Below are positions 19,494 through 34,196 of a stretch of 64,000 bases of DNA, piece by piece (the first letter of the stretch is position 1; every line of letters starts with the position of its first letter). Position numbers and translations under genes: made by a program. Under the pieces are notes generated by a model. It had not been told where the DNA came from, did not search any database, and saw only the letters and a program-made list of their open reading frames with translations. Origin of the DNA: Streptomyces venezuelae (GTDB taxonomy: Bacteria > Actinomycetota > Actinomycetes > Streptomycetales > Streptomycetaceae); the NCBI RefSeq assembly GCF_008642335.1, contig NZ_CP029191.1:3100001-3164000 (forward strand), written 5' to 3'.

Positions 19494-20779
19494 CCGGCCC
19501 CACCCCCTCGACGGGCCCGAGCCGGCCCTCCGCGCCCGACGCCACGAGCGCCCCGCCGACACACACACCCGCGGAACGAGCGGCAGCCGCCCCACCCCCC
19601 GCGTCCTCGACCTCGATCTCCCCCACGCCCCGCCAGCTCTGGACCCGCTCCCGAGGCATCGTCCTCGCTCTGGTCATCCTGCTGGCGACAGCCGTCGTCA
19701 TCGCCGCCGTCCGCTCCGGCACCGAACACGGCCGCCTCGACCCCCGCTCCGCCGACTCCCACGGAAGCCGAGCCGTCGCCGAACTCCTCGCCGACCGGGG
19801 CGTGTCCACGCGCGTGGTCACCAGCACCGAAGAAGCCCGCTCCGCGGCAGGCCCCGACACGACCCTTCTCGTCGCCAACCCCGACGTGCTGACCGACCGC
19901 CAGCGCTCCCGCCTCCACACGGCCACCGAGGACGCAGACGGCCGCACCGTCCTCGTCACCCCGAGCGCCCGCTCCGTCGGCACCCTCGCCCCCGGGGTCA
20001 CCGCGAACGCCGCGACCAGCGCCGACTCCACGCTCTCCCCCGGCTGCCCCCTCCCGGCCGCCCGCCGCGCCGGCCCCGCCGACATGGGCGGAATCCGCTA
20101 CGACACCCTCGCCCCCGACGCCGAGGCCTGCTACCTCAGCGATGGTCTGCCCAGCCTGCTGCATCTCCCCGCCCCCCACGGAAAGGGCGACACCGTCGTC
20201 CTCGGCGCCCCCGACATCCTCTACAACGACCGCCTCGACCAGCAGGGCAACGCTTCGCTAGCCCTGCAACTCCTCGGCTCCCGGCCCCACTTGGTCTGGT
20301 ACCTCCCCTCTCTCTCCGACGACCAGGCGGCGTCCGAATCCGAGCGCCGCGGCTTCTTCGACTTGATCCCCTCCGGCTGGCGCTGGGGCACCCTGCAGCT
20401 CGCCATCGCCGCCGCACTCGCCGCCCTGTGGCGCGCCCGCCGCTTCGGCCCCCTCGTCGCCGAACGCCTCCCCGTCGTCATCCGCGCCTCGGAAGCAGTC
20501 GAGGGACGCGCCCGCCTCTACCGCAAGGTCAACGCCCGCGACCGCGCGGCCGCCGCCCTACGCACCGCTACCCGCACCCGCCTCGCCTCCCTCGCCGGCG
20601 TACCCCCCACCCAGGCACACGCGCCCGAGACCCTGATCCCCGCCCTCTCCTCCCGCCTGCACACCCCCGGCCAAGACCTGCACCCCCTCCTCTTCGGGCC
20701 GCCCCCCGGCAACGACGCAGCACTCATCGCCCTCGCCGACCAACTCGACGCCCTCGAAAGAGAGGTACGCCACTCATGA
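19490..20779 (+). CDS. DUF4350 domain membrane protein
   Basis: A 429-residue protein with a Pro/Ser-rich N-terminal cytosolic region, a transmembrane helix GIVLALVILLATAVVIAAV near residues 56-74, an extracytoplasmic DUF4350 domain (DPRSADSHGSRAVAELLADRGVSTRVV, TTLLVANPDVL), and a second helix (WGTLQLAIAAALAALW). A cytosolic tail follows. DUF4350 resembles GATase-like/ThuA folds without visible catalytic residues. Its ATG at 19490 overlaps the DUF4129 stop as ATGA and its stop overlaps the MoxR start the same way, so translation is coupled. Corresponds by order to mycobacterial Rv3691 (from memory). Confidence 0.82.
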   Translation: MTGPTPSTGPSRPSAPDATSAPPTHTPAERAAAAPPPASSTSISPTPRQLWTRSRGIVLALVILLATAVVIAAVRSGTEHGRLDPRSADSHGSRAVAELLADRGVSTRVVTSTEEARSAAGPDTTLLVANPDVLTDRQRSRLHTATEDADGRTVLVTPSARSVGTLAPGVTANAATSADSTLSPGCPLPAARRAGPADMGGIRYDTLAPDAEACYLSDGLPSLLHLPAPHGKGDTVVLGAPDILYNDRLDQQGNASLALQLLGSRPHLVWYLPSLSDDQAASESERRGFFDLIPSGWRWGTLQLAIAAALAALWRARRFGPLVAERLPVVIRASEAVEGRARLYRKVNARDRAAAALRTATRTRLASLAGVPPTQAHAPETLIPALSSRLHTPGQDLHPLLFGPPPGNDAALIALADQLDALEREVRHS

Positions 20780-21765
20780 TGGACCCGACCACTGACAACG
20801 GGCCCACCGGAGATCCCCGCAGCCCACGCGCTTCCCTCGAAGCCCTGCGCGCCGAGATCTCCAAGGCCGTGGTCGGCCAGGACCCCGCCGTCACCGGACT
20901 CGTCGTCGCCCTGCTCTGCCGCGGCCATGTCCTACTAGAAGGAGTCCCTGGGGTGGCCAAAACGTTGCTCGTCCGCGCCCTCGCATCGAGCCTCGAACTG
21001 GAGACGAAGCGCGTCCAGTTCACCCCCGACCTCATGCCGAGCGACGTCACGGGCTCCCTCGTCTACGACACCCGCACCACCGAGTTCTCCTTCCAGCCCG
21101 GCCCGGTCTTCACCAACCTCCTGCTGGCCGACGAAATCAACCGCACCCCGCCGAAGACCCAGTCCTCGCTCCTCGAAGCGATGGAAGAACGCCAGGTCAC
21201 CGTCGACGGCACCCCGCGCCCGCTCCCCGAGCCCTTCCTCGTCGCGGCCACCCAGAACCCGGTCGAGTACGAAGGCACGTACCCCCTCCCCGAGGCTCAA
21301 CTGGACCGCTTCCTCCTCAAACTGACGGTCCCTCTCCCCTCCCGCCAGGACGAGATCGACGTCCTGACCCGGCATGCGGAAGGCTTCAACCCGCGCGACC
21401 TGCGCGCCGCCGGCGTACGCCCCGTCGCCGGCGCCGCCGACCTGGAAGCCGCCCGCGCCGACGTCGCGAAGACCTCCATCTCCCCCGAGATCACCGCGTA
21501 CGTCGTGGACATCTGCCGCGCCACCCGGGAATCCCCGTCCCTCACCCTGGGCGTCTCCCCCCGAGGCGCCACGGCCCTCCTCTCCACGGCCCGCGCATGG
21601 GCCTGGCTCACCGGCCGCGACTACGTCATCCCCGACGACGTCAAAGCTCTGGCCCTCCCCACCCTCCGCCACCGGATCCAGCTCCGCCCGGAAGCCGAGA
21701 TGGAGGGCGTCACCGCCGACTCCGTCATCAACGCGATCCTCGCCCACGTCCCGGTCCCCCGCTGA
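20776..21765 (+). CDS. MoxR-family AAA+ ATPase
   Basis: A 329-residue MoxR-type AAA+ ATPase: Walker A GVPGVAKT (residues 56-63), Walker B LLLADE (115-120) followed by INRTPPKTQSSLLEAMEERQVTVDG, sensor 1 VAATQNPVEYEGTYPLPEAQLDRF, and sensor 2 GVSPRGATALL. MoxR proteins act as chaperones that assemble or activate partners, usually with a VWA-like DUF58 protein encoded next door, as here. ATG at 20776 overlaps the upstream stop (ATGA), and the DUF58 gene starts at the last base of the stop. An orthologue of mycobacterial moxR2 by context. Confidence 0.92.
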   Translation: MMDPTTDNGPTGDPRSPRASLEALRAEISKAVVGQDPAVTGLVVALLCRGHVLLEGVPGVAKTLLVRALASSLELETKRVQFTPDLMPSDVTGSLVYDTRTTEFSFQPGPVFTNLLLADEINRTPPKTQSSLLEAMEERQVTVDGTPRPLPEPFLVAATQNPVEYEGTYPLPEAQLDRFLLKLTVPLPSRQDEIDVLTRHAEGFNPRDLRAAGVRPVAGAADLEAARADVAKTSISPEITAYVVDICRATRESPSLTLGVSPRGATALLSTARAWAWLTGRDYVIPDDVKALALPTLRHRIQLRPEAEMEGVTADSVINAILAHVPVPR

Positions 21766-23075
21766 TGGCCCTCACCGGACGCGCCGCACTCCTGGCAGCC
21801 CTCGGCACGCTCCCGGTCGGCCTCTGGGACCCCAGCTGGACCGGCATCCTCGCCGTGAACGCCCCACTGGCCCTGGCCTGCGCCTGCGACTTCGCCCTCG
21901 CCACCCCGGTACGCCGCCTCGGTCTGACCCGCTCCGGCGATACGTCCGTACGTCTGGGCGAAACCGCCGAAGTCGACCTCACCGTCACCAACCCCACGGC
22001 CCGCGCCCTGCGCGCCGACCTCCGCGACGCCTGGCCCCCGAGCACCTGGCAGCCCGGCACAGAGGTCGAAGCATCACGTCACCGCCTGTCCATCCCCGCA
22101 GGCGAACGCCGCCGCCTCACCACACGCCTGCACCCGACTCGCCGAGGCGACCACGAGGCCGACCGCGTAACGATCCGCTCGTACGGCCCCCTCGGCCTCT
22201 TCAACCGCCAGGGCAGCCACAAAGTCCCCTGGTCCCTGCGCGTCCTGCCACCTTTCGCCAGCCGAAAGCATCTGCCTTCCAAACTGGCCCGCCTGCGCGA
22301 ACTCGACGGGCGCACCAGCGTGCTGACACGCGGCCAGGGCACGGAATTCGACAGCCTCCGCGAGTACGTTCCCGGTGACGACACCCGCTCCATCGACTGG
22401 CGGGCCACCGCCCGCCACTCCAGCGTCGCGGTCCGCACCTGGCGCCCGGAGCGCGACCGCCACATCCTCATCGTCCTCGACACCGGCCGTACGTCGGCGG
22501 GCCGCGTCGGCGACGCCCCACGCCTCGACGCCTCCATGGACGCAGCCCTGCTCCTCGCAGCCCTGGCCTCCCGCGCCGGCGACCGCGTGGACCTCCTCGC
22601 CTACGACCGCCGAGTACGCGCCCTGGTCCAGGGCCGCTCCGCCGGAGACGTGCTCCCCTCCATGGTCAACGCACTGGCGACACTGGAGCCCGAGCTCGTC
22701 GAAACAGACTCCCGAACCCTGACCTCAACGGCTCTCCGCACCGCCCCACGGGCTTCCCTGATCGTGCTGCTCACCGGCCTGGACACGGCCCCCATCGAAG
22801 ATGGTCTGCTTCCCGTCCTTCCCCGCCTCACGAAGCGCCACAAGGTCGTGGTGGCCGCGGTAGCCGACCCCTACGTCGAGGAAATGGCAGCCGCACGAGG
22901 AACAACGGAAGCTGTCTACGACGCGGCCTCAGCCGCCCAGGCCCAGTCGGAACGCCACCGCACGGCAGAACAACTCAGAAACCGAGGTGTGACGGTAGTC
23001 GACGCCACTCCCCAGGCTCTGGCTCCAGCCCTGGCGGACGCATATCTGGCCCTCAAATCAGCCGGCCGCCTTTAA
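21765..23075 (+). CDS. DUF58 (VWA-like) protein, partner of MoxR
   Basis: A 436-residue protein. Two N-terminal hydrophobic segments (AALLAALGTLPVGLW, GILAVNAPLALACACDFAL) precede a beta-rich region and the DUF58 signature LTRGQGTEFDSLREYVPGDDTRSIDWRATAR, then a VWA-like fold (HILIVLDTGRTSAG, DASMDAALLLAALASRAGDRVDLLAYD). The MIDAS motif is DTGRTS, so metal binding is uncertain. The ATG shares one base with the MoxR stop. It is the last gene before the convergent rRNA operon, and the bidirectional hairpin at 23145 probably terminates both. Confidence 0.9.
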   Translation: MALTGRAALLAALGTLPVGLWDPSWTGILAVNAPLALACACDFALATPVRRLGLTRSGDTSVRLGETAEVDLTVTNPTARALRADLRDAWPPSTWQPGTEVEASRHRLSIPAGERRRLTTRLHPTRRGDHEADRVTIRSYGPLGLFNRQGSHKVPWSLRVLPPFASRKHLPSKLARLRELDGRTSVLTRGQGTEFDSLREYVPGDDTRSIDWRATARHSSVAVRTWRPERDRHILIVLDTGRTSAGRVGDAPRLDASMDAALLLAALASRAGDRVDLLAYDRRVRALVQGRSAGDVLPSMVNALATLEPELVETDSRTLTSTALRTAPRASLIVLLTGLDTAPIEDGLLPVLPRLTKRHKVVVAAVADPYVEEMAAARGTTEAVYDAASAAQAQSERHRTAEQLRNRGVTVVDATPQALAPALADAYLALKSAGRL

Positions 23076-23144
23076 AGAATTACCAGCAGCACGAGAACCA
23101 ACACCTATTAAGGGAGAGACGCACCAAATTCCCCCTGGAACGCA

Positions 23145-23178
23145 GAAAACCCCCGCACCATACGGTGCGGGGGTTTTC
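23145..23178. terminator. Strong bidirectional terminator between DUF58 gene and 5S rRNA
   Basis: A 15-bp perfect stem (23145-23159 with 23164-23178) with a 4-nt loop: GAAAACCCCCGCACC pairs with its complement. A and T runs flank the GC core on both sides, giving a U-rich end in either direction. It lies 11 nt past the 5S 3' end and 70 nt past the DUF58 stop. Confidence 0.9.
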
Positions 23179-23188
23179 TCCAAAAAAA

Positions 23189-23307
23189 GTTCGGCGGCGT
23201 CCTACTCTCCCACAGGGTCCCCCCTGCAGTACCATCGGCGCTGTGAGGCTTAGCTTCCGGGTTCGGAATGTAACCGGGCGTTTCCCTCACGCTATGACCA
23301 CCGAAAC
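23189..23307 (-). rRNA. 5S ribosomal RNA
   Basis: Read leftward, it starts GTTTCGGTGGTCATAGCGTG and ends GGACGCCGCCGAAC, with the internal CCGAACCCGGAAGCTAAGCC typical of 5S rRNA. Terminal sequences pair. Length about 119 nt; ends may be off by one or two bases. Last gene of the operon. Confidence 0.95.
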
Positions 23308-23372
23308 ACTATGAAACTGTCAACCGCACCATGCGTGACCTTGCATGGGGTTGTTCGTGGTTTCAGAACCAA

Positions 23373-28350
<4,978 letters not shown>

Positions 28351-28925
28351 ATGTGTACCGGTAATCCGGTGCTCACACACGAGAGCGGAACGGTCGGGAG
28401 GAATAATCCCGTCCGTTCACAGCGTCCTCGCTGTGTTTTTCAAAGGAACCTCCAACTCACCGAAGTGAGCCGGGGTTATCAACATATCTGGCGTTGACTT
28501 TTGGCACGCTGTTGAGTTCTCAAGGAACGGACGCTTCCTTTGTACTCACCCTTGCGGGCTTTCCTCCGGGCGCTTCCCTTCGGTGTTTCTTTTGTTCTTG
28601 CGTTTCCGACTCTATCAGACTCTTTCGTGTCCGACTTCCTCGGCGCCTTTCCGGTTCCCACTCCGGCCTTTCGGCTTTCGCGTTTCCCTTTCCGGCGGCT
28701 CCGACTTTATCAGAAGTTTTCGGCCGGTCTTACCGGCTTCGGATTCCGAATCATCGGGGTGGCTTCTCGCATTGATGAGATTCGAGAAGCAGGAAGACAT
28801 TAACTGTTGCTGCCGAACTTGTCCAGTTCTAGGCAACTGTTCGAATCTACCTCCCCGGTCCTTCCGTGTCAACGGGTTTTCCGGGGCGATGAGGAGACTA
28901 GCAGGTCAGATGGGCCGTATGCACA
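28351..28925 (-). promoter_or_regulatory. rRNA operon promoter and leader region
   Basis: 575 bp without a protein gene between the SpoIIM gene and 16S. On the transcribed strand the motif CTGATARAGTCGG occurs twice (28701-28713 and 28606-28618), giving -10-like TAAAGT and TAGAGT and suggesting tandem rRNA promoters. Further down, 28502-28523 carries a leader block beginning TTGAGAACTCAACAGCG. Its segment 28503-28513 is the exact reverse complement of 26640-26650 in the spacer, so the two would form the 16S processing stem. The region is T/C-rich and lower in GC than coding DNA. -35 boxes are not convincing by eye. Confidence 0.6.
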
Positions 28926-29933
28926 TCACGCTGCGAGAGGGACGGATGCGCTGCGTTCGGAGCTGTCCAGATCGCCCGTCTCGCCTGCTCGGGCGGCTCT
29001 TCCGCCCAGTACGTAGACGTACACGAGGAAGGCCAGTTCGGCGCCGATGCCGATGGCGATGCGGGCCCAGGTCGGGAGGCCCGATGGGGTGACGAAGCCT
29101 TCGATGGCGCCCGAGACGAAGAGGACCAGGGCCAGGCCGATGGCCATGCCCAGGGCCGCACGGCCTTCTTCCGCGAGGGCCGTGCGGCGCGTGCGGGGGC
29201 CCGGGTCGATGACGGTCCAGCCGAGACGTAGGCCCGTGCCGGCCGCTACGAAGACTGCTGTCAGCTCAAGGAGTCCGTGGGGCAGGACCAGGCCCAGGAA
29301 GGTGTCCAGGCGGCCGGCCGAGGACATCAGGCCGATGCCCACCCCGAGGTTGAGCATGTTCTGGAAGAGGATCCATAGGACGGGGAAGCAGAGGAAGGCT
29401 CCCAGGACTAGGCACATTGCGGCTGCCTGAGCGTTGTTCGTCCACACCTGGGCCGCGAACGAAGCCGCGGGGTGACTGGAGTAGTACGTCTCGTACTCGC
29501 CGCCCGGGCGGGTCATCTGCCGGAGTTCGCTGGGGGCGGCGATCGTGGACTGCACTTCGGGGTGGGTGGCGATCCACCAGCCGATGATCGCCGCCAGGAC
29601 CGTTGACAGGAGGGCCGTGGGGATCCACCAGCGGCGGGAGCGGTAGACCGCGGCGGGGAAGCCGTGGGTCAGGAAGCGGGTCACGTCACGCCAGGAGGCG
29701 CGTCGCGTACCGGTGATGGCGCTACGCGCGCGTGCCACCAGATGTGTCAGCCGTCCGGTGAGCTGAGGGTCCGGGGCGCTGGACTGGATCAGGGAGAGGT
29801 GGGTGGCGGTGCGTTGATAGAGGGCTACCAGTTCGTCGGCCTCGGCTCCGGAGAGGCTGCGCCGGCGGCGCAGCAGGGCGTCCAGTCGGTCCCACTCGGC
29901 TCGGTGGGCGGACACGAAGACGTCGAGGTCCAT
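28926..29933 (-). CDS. SpoIIM-family membrane protein
   Basis: A 335-residue stage II sporulation protein M-like membrane protein. A cytosolic helical N-terminus (MDLDVFVSAHRAEWDRLDALLRR) is followed by about five or six hydrophobic segments, including WWIPTALLSTVLAAIIGWWIA and MCLVLGAFLCFPVLWILFQN. The family signature GLVLPHGLLELTAVFVAAGTGLRLG is present. In Bacillus, SpoIIM is part of the engulfment peptidoglycan hydrolase complex; actinobacterial members sit with moxR, DUF58 and RDD genes and their role is unknown. ATG at 29933 lies 89 bp from the divergent RDD gene. Confidence 0.88.
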   Translation of the reverse strand: MDLDVFVSAHRAEWDRLDALLRRRRSLSGAEADELVALYQRTATHLSLIQSSAPDPQLTGRLTHLVARARSAITGTRRASWRDVTRFLTHGFPAAVYRSRRWWIPTALLSTVLAAIIGWWIATHPEVQSTIAAPSELRQMTRPGGEYETYYSSHPAASFAAQVWTNNAQAAAMCLVLGAFLCFPVLWILFQNMLNLGVGIGLMSSAGRLDTFLGLVLPHGLLELTAVFVAAGTGLRLGWTVIDPGPRTRRTALAEEGRAALGMAIGLALVLFVSGAIEGFVTPSGLPTWARIAIGIGAELAFLVYVYVLGGRAARAGETGDLDSSERSASVPLAA

Positions 29934-30022
29934 CGGAAGACTGCTCCTCGTACTGCGGCGCGTGATTGTTCAGCTTGGCAGACTGGCCAGTCCTACGGCA
30001 GGGCAGGGAAGGGTGGCCGAGC

Positions 30023-31027
30023 GTGAGTGAGCTTGTGACGGGTGAGGCGGTGGCGCTGGAGCTGCGGCCCGCGAAGCTGCCGAGCCGGGCGCTGGCCGTG
30101 CTGATCGACCTGGCCGTGGCCTTCGTGGCGTATCTGGTGGTGACCTTCGGGATCATCGCCTCTACTTCTTCGTTGGACGATGCCGCTGCTGCCGCGGTGG
30201 CGGTCGCCAGTTTCGTACTCGTTCTGGTCGGTGGCCCCATAGCGGTGGAGACGCTCAGCCATGGGCGGTCGCTCGGGAAGCTGGCGTGCGGGCTGCGGGT
30301 GGTGCGGGACGACGGCGGGCCCATCCGGTTCCGGCACGCGTTGGTGCGGGGGGCCGTCGGGGTCATCGAGATTCTGATGACGTTCGGGGTCGTCGCGTGC
30401 ATCGCGTCGCTGGTGTCGGCGCGGGGGCGCCGGCTCGGGGATGTGTTCGCGGGGACGCTGGTCGTACGTGAGCGGGTGCCTGCGGGGCGGGCCGCGTTCG
30501 TTCCTCCGCCGCCGCCCTGGCTGGTCGGGCGGTTCGCCGAGCTGGATCTGTCCGGCGTGCCGGAGGGGTTGTGGCTGGCCATTCGCCAGTACCTGACGCG
30601 GATGGGTCAGCTCGACCCGCAGGTGGGCGGGGCGATGGCCGAGCGGCTCGCGGGAGATCTGGTGGAGCGGACGGGGGCGCCGGCGCCGTATGGGGTACCG
30701 GCTGCCGCGTATCTCGCCGCGGTGGTCCATGAGCGGCAGGCTCGGGATGCGCGGCGGGCGTTTGGTGAGGTGGAGGGGCCGATCGCGGAGGCGGGGGGTG
30801 GGCTCGACTCTCGCTCCGGGTACGGGGGCGGGTACGGGTATGGGGGCGGGGGTGGCTCTGAGACTGCGGCCTATCCGGGGGGTTTTGCGCCTCCGGGTGC
30901 TCCGGGTGCGCCCGGGAGTTCTGCGACCCCCCGTGTTCGTGCACCCGGCTCTGGCGCTGGCGCTGGCGCTGGCGGGGCGAGTTCGGAGGAGGCTCCCCCG
31001 GCCACGGGGTTCGTGCCGCCTGCGTGA
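30023..31027 (+). CDS. RDD-family membrane protein
   Basis: A 334-residue protein with an RDD domain (LPSRALAVLIDLAVAFVAYLVVTF, SHGRSLGKLACGLRVVRDDGGPIRFRHALVRG, RRLGDVFAGTLVVRER), three hydrophobic segments and the Arg/Asp pairs that name the family. A soluble middle (about residues 160-240) and a disordered Gly/Tyr/Ala-rich tail (GYGGGYGYGGGGG, GAPGAPGS, GAGAGAGG) follow. The start is GTG at 30023. With the divergent SpoIIM gene it corresponds to the mycobacterial pair next to moxR2. Confidence 0.85.
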   Translation: MSELVTGEAVALELRPAKLPSRALAVLIDLAVAFVAYLVVTFGIIASTSSLDDAAAAAVAVASFVLVLVGGPIAVETLSHGRSLGKLACGLRVVRDDGGPIRFRHALVRGAVGVIEILMTFGVVACIASLVSARGRRLGDVFAGTLVVRERVPAGRAAFVPPPPPWLVGRFAELDLSGVPEGLWLAIRQYLTRMGQLDPQVGGAMAERLAGDLVERTGAPAPYGVPAAAYLAAVVHERQARDARRAFGEVEGPIAEAGGGLDSRSGYGGGYGYGGGGGSETAAYPGGFAPPGAPGAPGSSATPRVRAPGSGAGAGAGGASSEEAPPATGFVPPA

Positions 31028-31036
31028 GGCGGCGTG

Positions 31037-31651
31037 TCAGGCGAAGGTCGACGGTGGGGTCTCGAGGTGTTCGAGCTCGATTCCCGGAGCCGCCAGGACT
31101 ACGTCGCCGGCGATGTGGACGGCGTGCTGCTCGCCCGTGTCCAGGGCTGTGACCTGGTATTCGTCGACGGTCAGGGGGCCGTTGTCAGTGGGGTGTGCTT
31201 CGCTCTTCTTCAGGGCCCAGGACTGGTCGAGGGTGCGGGGGGCGAGGACCGGGTCCGTGAAGGCGACCAGGCGGAGTCTGGTCGTGGGGGAAGCGGGGGT
31301 CAGGTTCAGGAGCCGGGCCGTCGCGACGAGGAAAGCGGGGGATGTGCCGGTGAATGCGTGGGCGGGGGCGTTGTCTTCGGTGGCGTGCGCGCCTGTGGGG
31401 TCGGTGCGGACCCAGGTGACGCCGTTGAGGGCGCCGGCGCGGACCTGCCAGTCGCCTGCGTGGAGTTCCAGGCGAATGGGGCGACCGCGGGCGTCGAGTG
31501 CTAGGTCGACGGAGCCGGTGGGAGTGCCTTCGGGGGTGATGCGTTGGGAGACGTAGCGCCAGCCGGAGGGGCCGGGTGCGCAGTGGAAGTGTTCTTCACC
31601 GAGGGGGGTGTGATCGTGCGGATCGTGAAGCGAATAGCGGCCGCGGGGCAT
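31037..31651 (-). CDS. Conserved hypothetical protein
   Basis: A 204-residue soluble protein beginning MPRGRYSLHDPHDHTPLGEEHFHCAPGPSGWRY. It has beta-strand-rich character (SVDLALDARGRPIRLELHAGDWQVRAGALNGVTWVR) and no membrane segment or catalytic motif I recognise. Repeated phrasing such as LDARGRPIRLEL resembles lipid- or ligand-binding beta-barrels, but that is a guess. ATG at 31651 is preferred because upstream in-frame sequence (to 31813) translates the GGGTC-repeat DNA into Pro/Arg-rich low complexity. It converges on the RDD gene, with a 9-bp gap. Confidence 0.7.
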   Translation of the reverse strand: MPRGRYSLHDPHDHTPLGEEHFHCAPGPSGWRYVSQRITPEGTPTGSVDLALDARGRPIRLELHAGDWQVRAGALNGVTWVRTDPTGAHATEDNAPAHAFTGTSPAFLVATARLLNLTPASPTTRLRLVAFTDPVLAPRTLDQSWALKKSEAHPTDNGPLTVDEYQVTALDTGEQHAVHIAGDVVLAAPGIELEHLETPPSTFA

Positions 31652-31683
31652 GGGCTTGGGTCCTGGTCCTCGGTCGGGTTTCC

Positions 31684-31810
31684 GCGCTGAGTCGACGGCT
31701 GGGCGGGTGAGCTTCGGGTTCGGGCCGGGTCCGGGTCGGGTCCGGGCCGGGTCTGGGCCGGGTCCAGGTCGAGTTCGGACCGGGTCGAGTTCGGACCGGG
31801 TCGGCTGGGG
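31684..31810. repeat. Degenerate GGGTC/GGGCC short-repeat tract
   Basis: About 125 bp of imperfect 6-15-bp repeats built on CGGGTCCGGG, CGGGCCGGGT and CGAGTTCGGACCGGGT (the last twice in tandem near 31769-31800). It is non-coding, upstream of the hypothetical gene, and part of the 628-bp gap 31652-32279, which carries no convincing gene. Confidence 0.65.
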
Positions 31811-31983
31811 CACGTGCCGTCCACGCGTCTCGCAGTAGGCCCGTCGGCGAGCCTAGGGCACGGGGCTGACGGGCACGTGTGGGGTGCTGCGGGTGGGCGC
31901 TCGGTGTGGGTGAGGCCTCGGTGCAGGGCTGCCGCCGACGTATGCCGGGGGCGCCGGTGACGGTCGTGAGACAGTCCCCCGCA

Positions 31984-32034
31984 GTCCACGTAGCCTCGCC
32001 GTCCACGTAGCCTCGCCATCCACGTGGCTGCGAC
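31984..32034. repeat. 17-bp tandem repeat, two perfect copies and a third degenerate one
   Basis: GTCCACGTAGCCTCGCC occurs at 31984-32000 and again at 32001-32017, followed by a related ATCCACGTGGCTGCGAC at 32018-32034. It lies in the gap between the hypothetical gene and ahcY. Confidence 0.8.
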
Positions 32035-32178
32035 ACCCGGGGCCTGCCAGACGCAGTCCCCTGCCGAGGCCGGTCGGGCGTGTGCCCGTGCGGGAGCTTG
32101 TGCCGCGTCGGCGGGACGCGCATCTGGCGGATGGGTTGCGCGGCTGGGTCGCGAGTGGCCGGCCGGGTGGCGACGGGG

Positions 32179-32207
32179 CAGGCCCCCGCCGGGAGGGCGA
32201 GGGCCTG
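32179..32207 (-). terminator. Candidate ahcY terminator hairpin
   Basis: CAGGCCC (32179-32185) pairs with GGGCCTG (32201-32207), with further G/C pairing inside the loop, about 70 nt downstream of the leftward ahcY stop. There is no U-tract. A second dyad at 32244-32283 overlaps the stop codon and is less likely a terminator. Confidence 0.4.
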
Positions 32208-32279
32208 CTGGGGTGGAGCTGTGCCGCGCTGAGTCGGGGCGGGCTGACGGACCCGTGCGGACCCGTAAGGCCGTCCGTG

Positions 32280-33734
<1,455 letters not shown>

Positions 33735-34143
33735 GAGTGAGCTGCTCCTCGTGGATGGGTCGAGGGTGGACATGGCTGACCTGCGGCGTTGGGTTGGTGG
33801 AGTGGACACAGAGGTGGCCACACCGGTGCACCGACGCGCGCAGCGCAGTCCGTCGGAGGCCCTCTCTCCCTCGGACAGTCCGTGCGCGGACTGCCCGACC
33901 GCCATCAGCAGCGACGTCTGGCTCGTCTCCAAGCTACACCGATTGGCCCAGCAAGCCCCAGCCCGCCTTCGGGGACGCGATGAGGGCGCGATGTCCGGCG
34001 AGATGGCCACGAGTAGGCCGACAGAAGGCCGTCAGAAGGCCGTCAGACCCGGACGATATGGGACCTTTGCGCTTTTGATCCTGCGCCTATGTGTTGCAGG
34101 ATGCCTTGAGATCGGGAACATTTGCGCGATCTTGTTCTGAGCA
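33735..34143. promoter_or_regulatory. Divergent ahcY-fruA intergenic region
   Basis: The gap of 462 bp to the fruA start includes this stretch. It holds a 7-bp stem CAGTCCG / CGGACTG (33876-33893) in the ahcY leader, a 12-bp direct repeat around 34022-34046 (CAGAAGGCCGTC), and a 7-bp dyad ATCCTGC / GCAGGAT (34078-34102) before fruA. I looked for the SAH-riboswitch core upstream of ahcY and did not find it. Confidence 0.4.
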
Positions 34144-34170
34144 AGGACCTTCGGAGCAAGCGAAGGTCCT
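34144..34170 (+). promoter_or_regulatory. 10-bp perfect stem in fruA leader
   Basis: AGGACCTTCG (34144-34153) and CGAAGGTCCT (34161-34170) pair perfectly around a 7-nt loop, 26 nt before the GTG start. The loop sequence GGAGCAA recurs at 34172-34178. It could be an RNA attenuator or antiterminator target, or a DNA operator. Confidence 0.6.
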
Positions 34171-34196
34171 CGGAGCAATGGCTTAAGGAGATCCAC

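Noticed and set aside
33735..34010. SAH riboswitch upstream of ahcY
   Set aside because: The conserved GAGGAGCGCUGC core and pairing partners are not present; only a simple 7-bp hairpin is seen.
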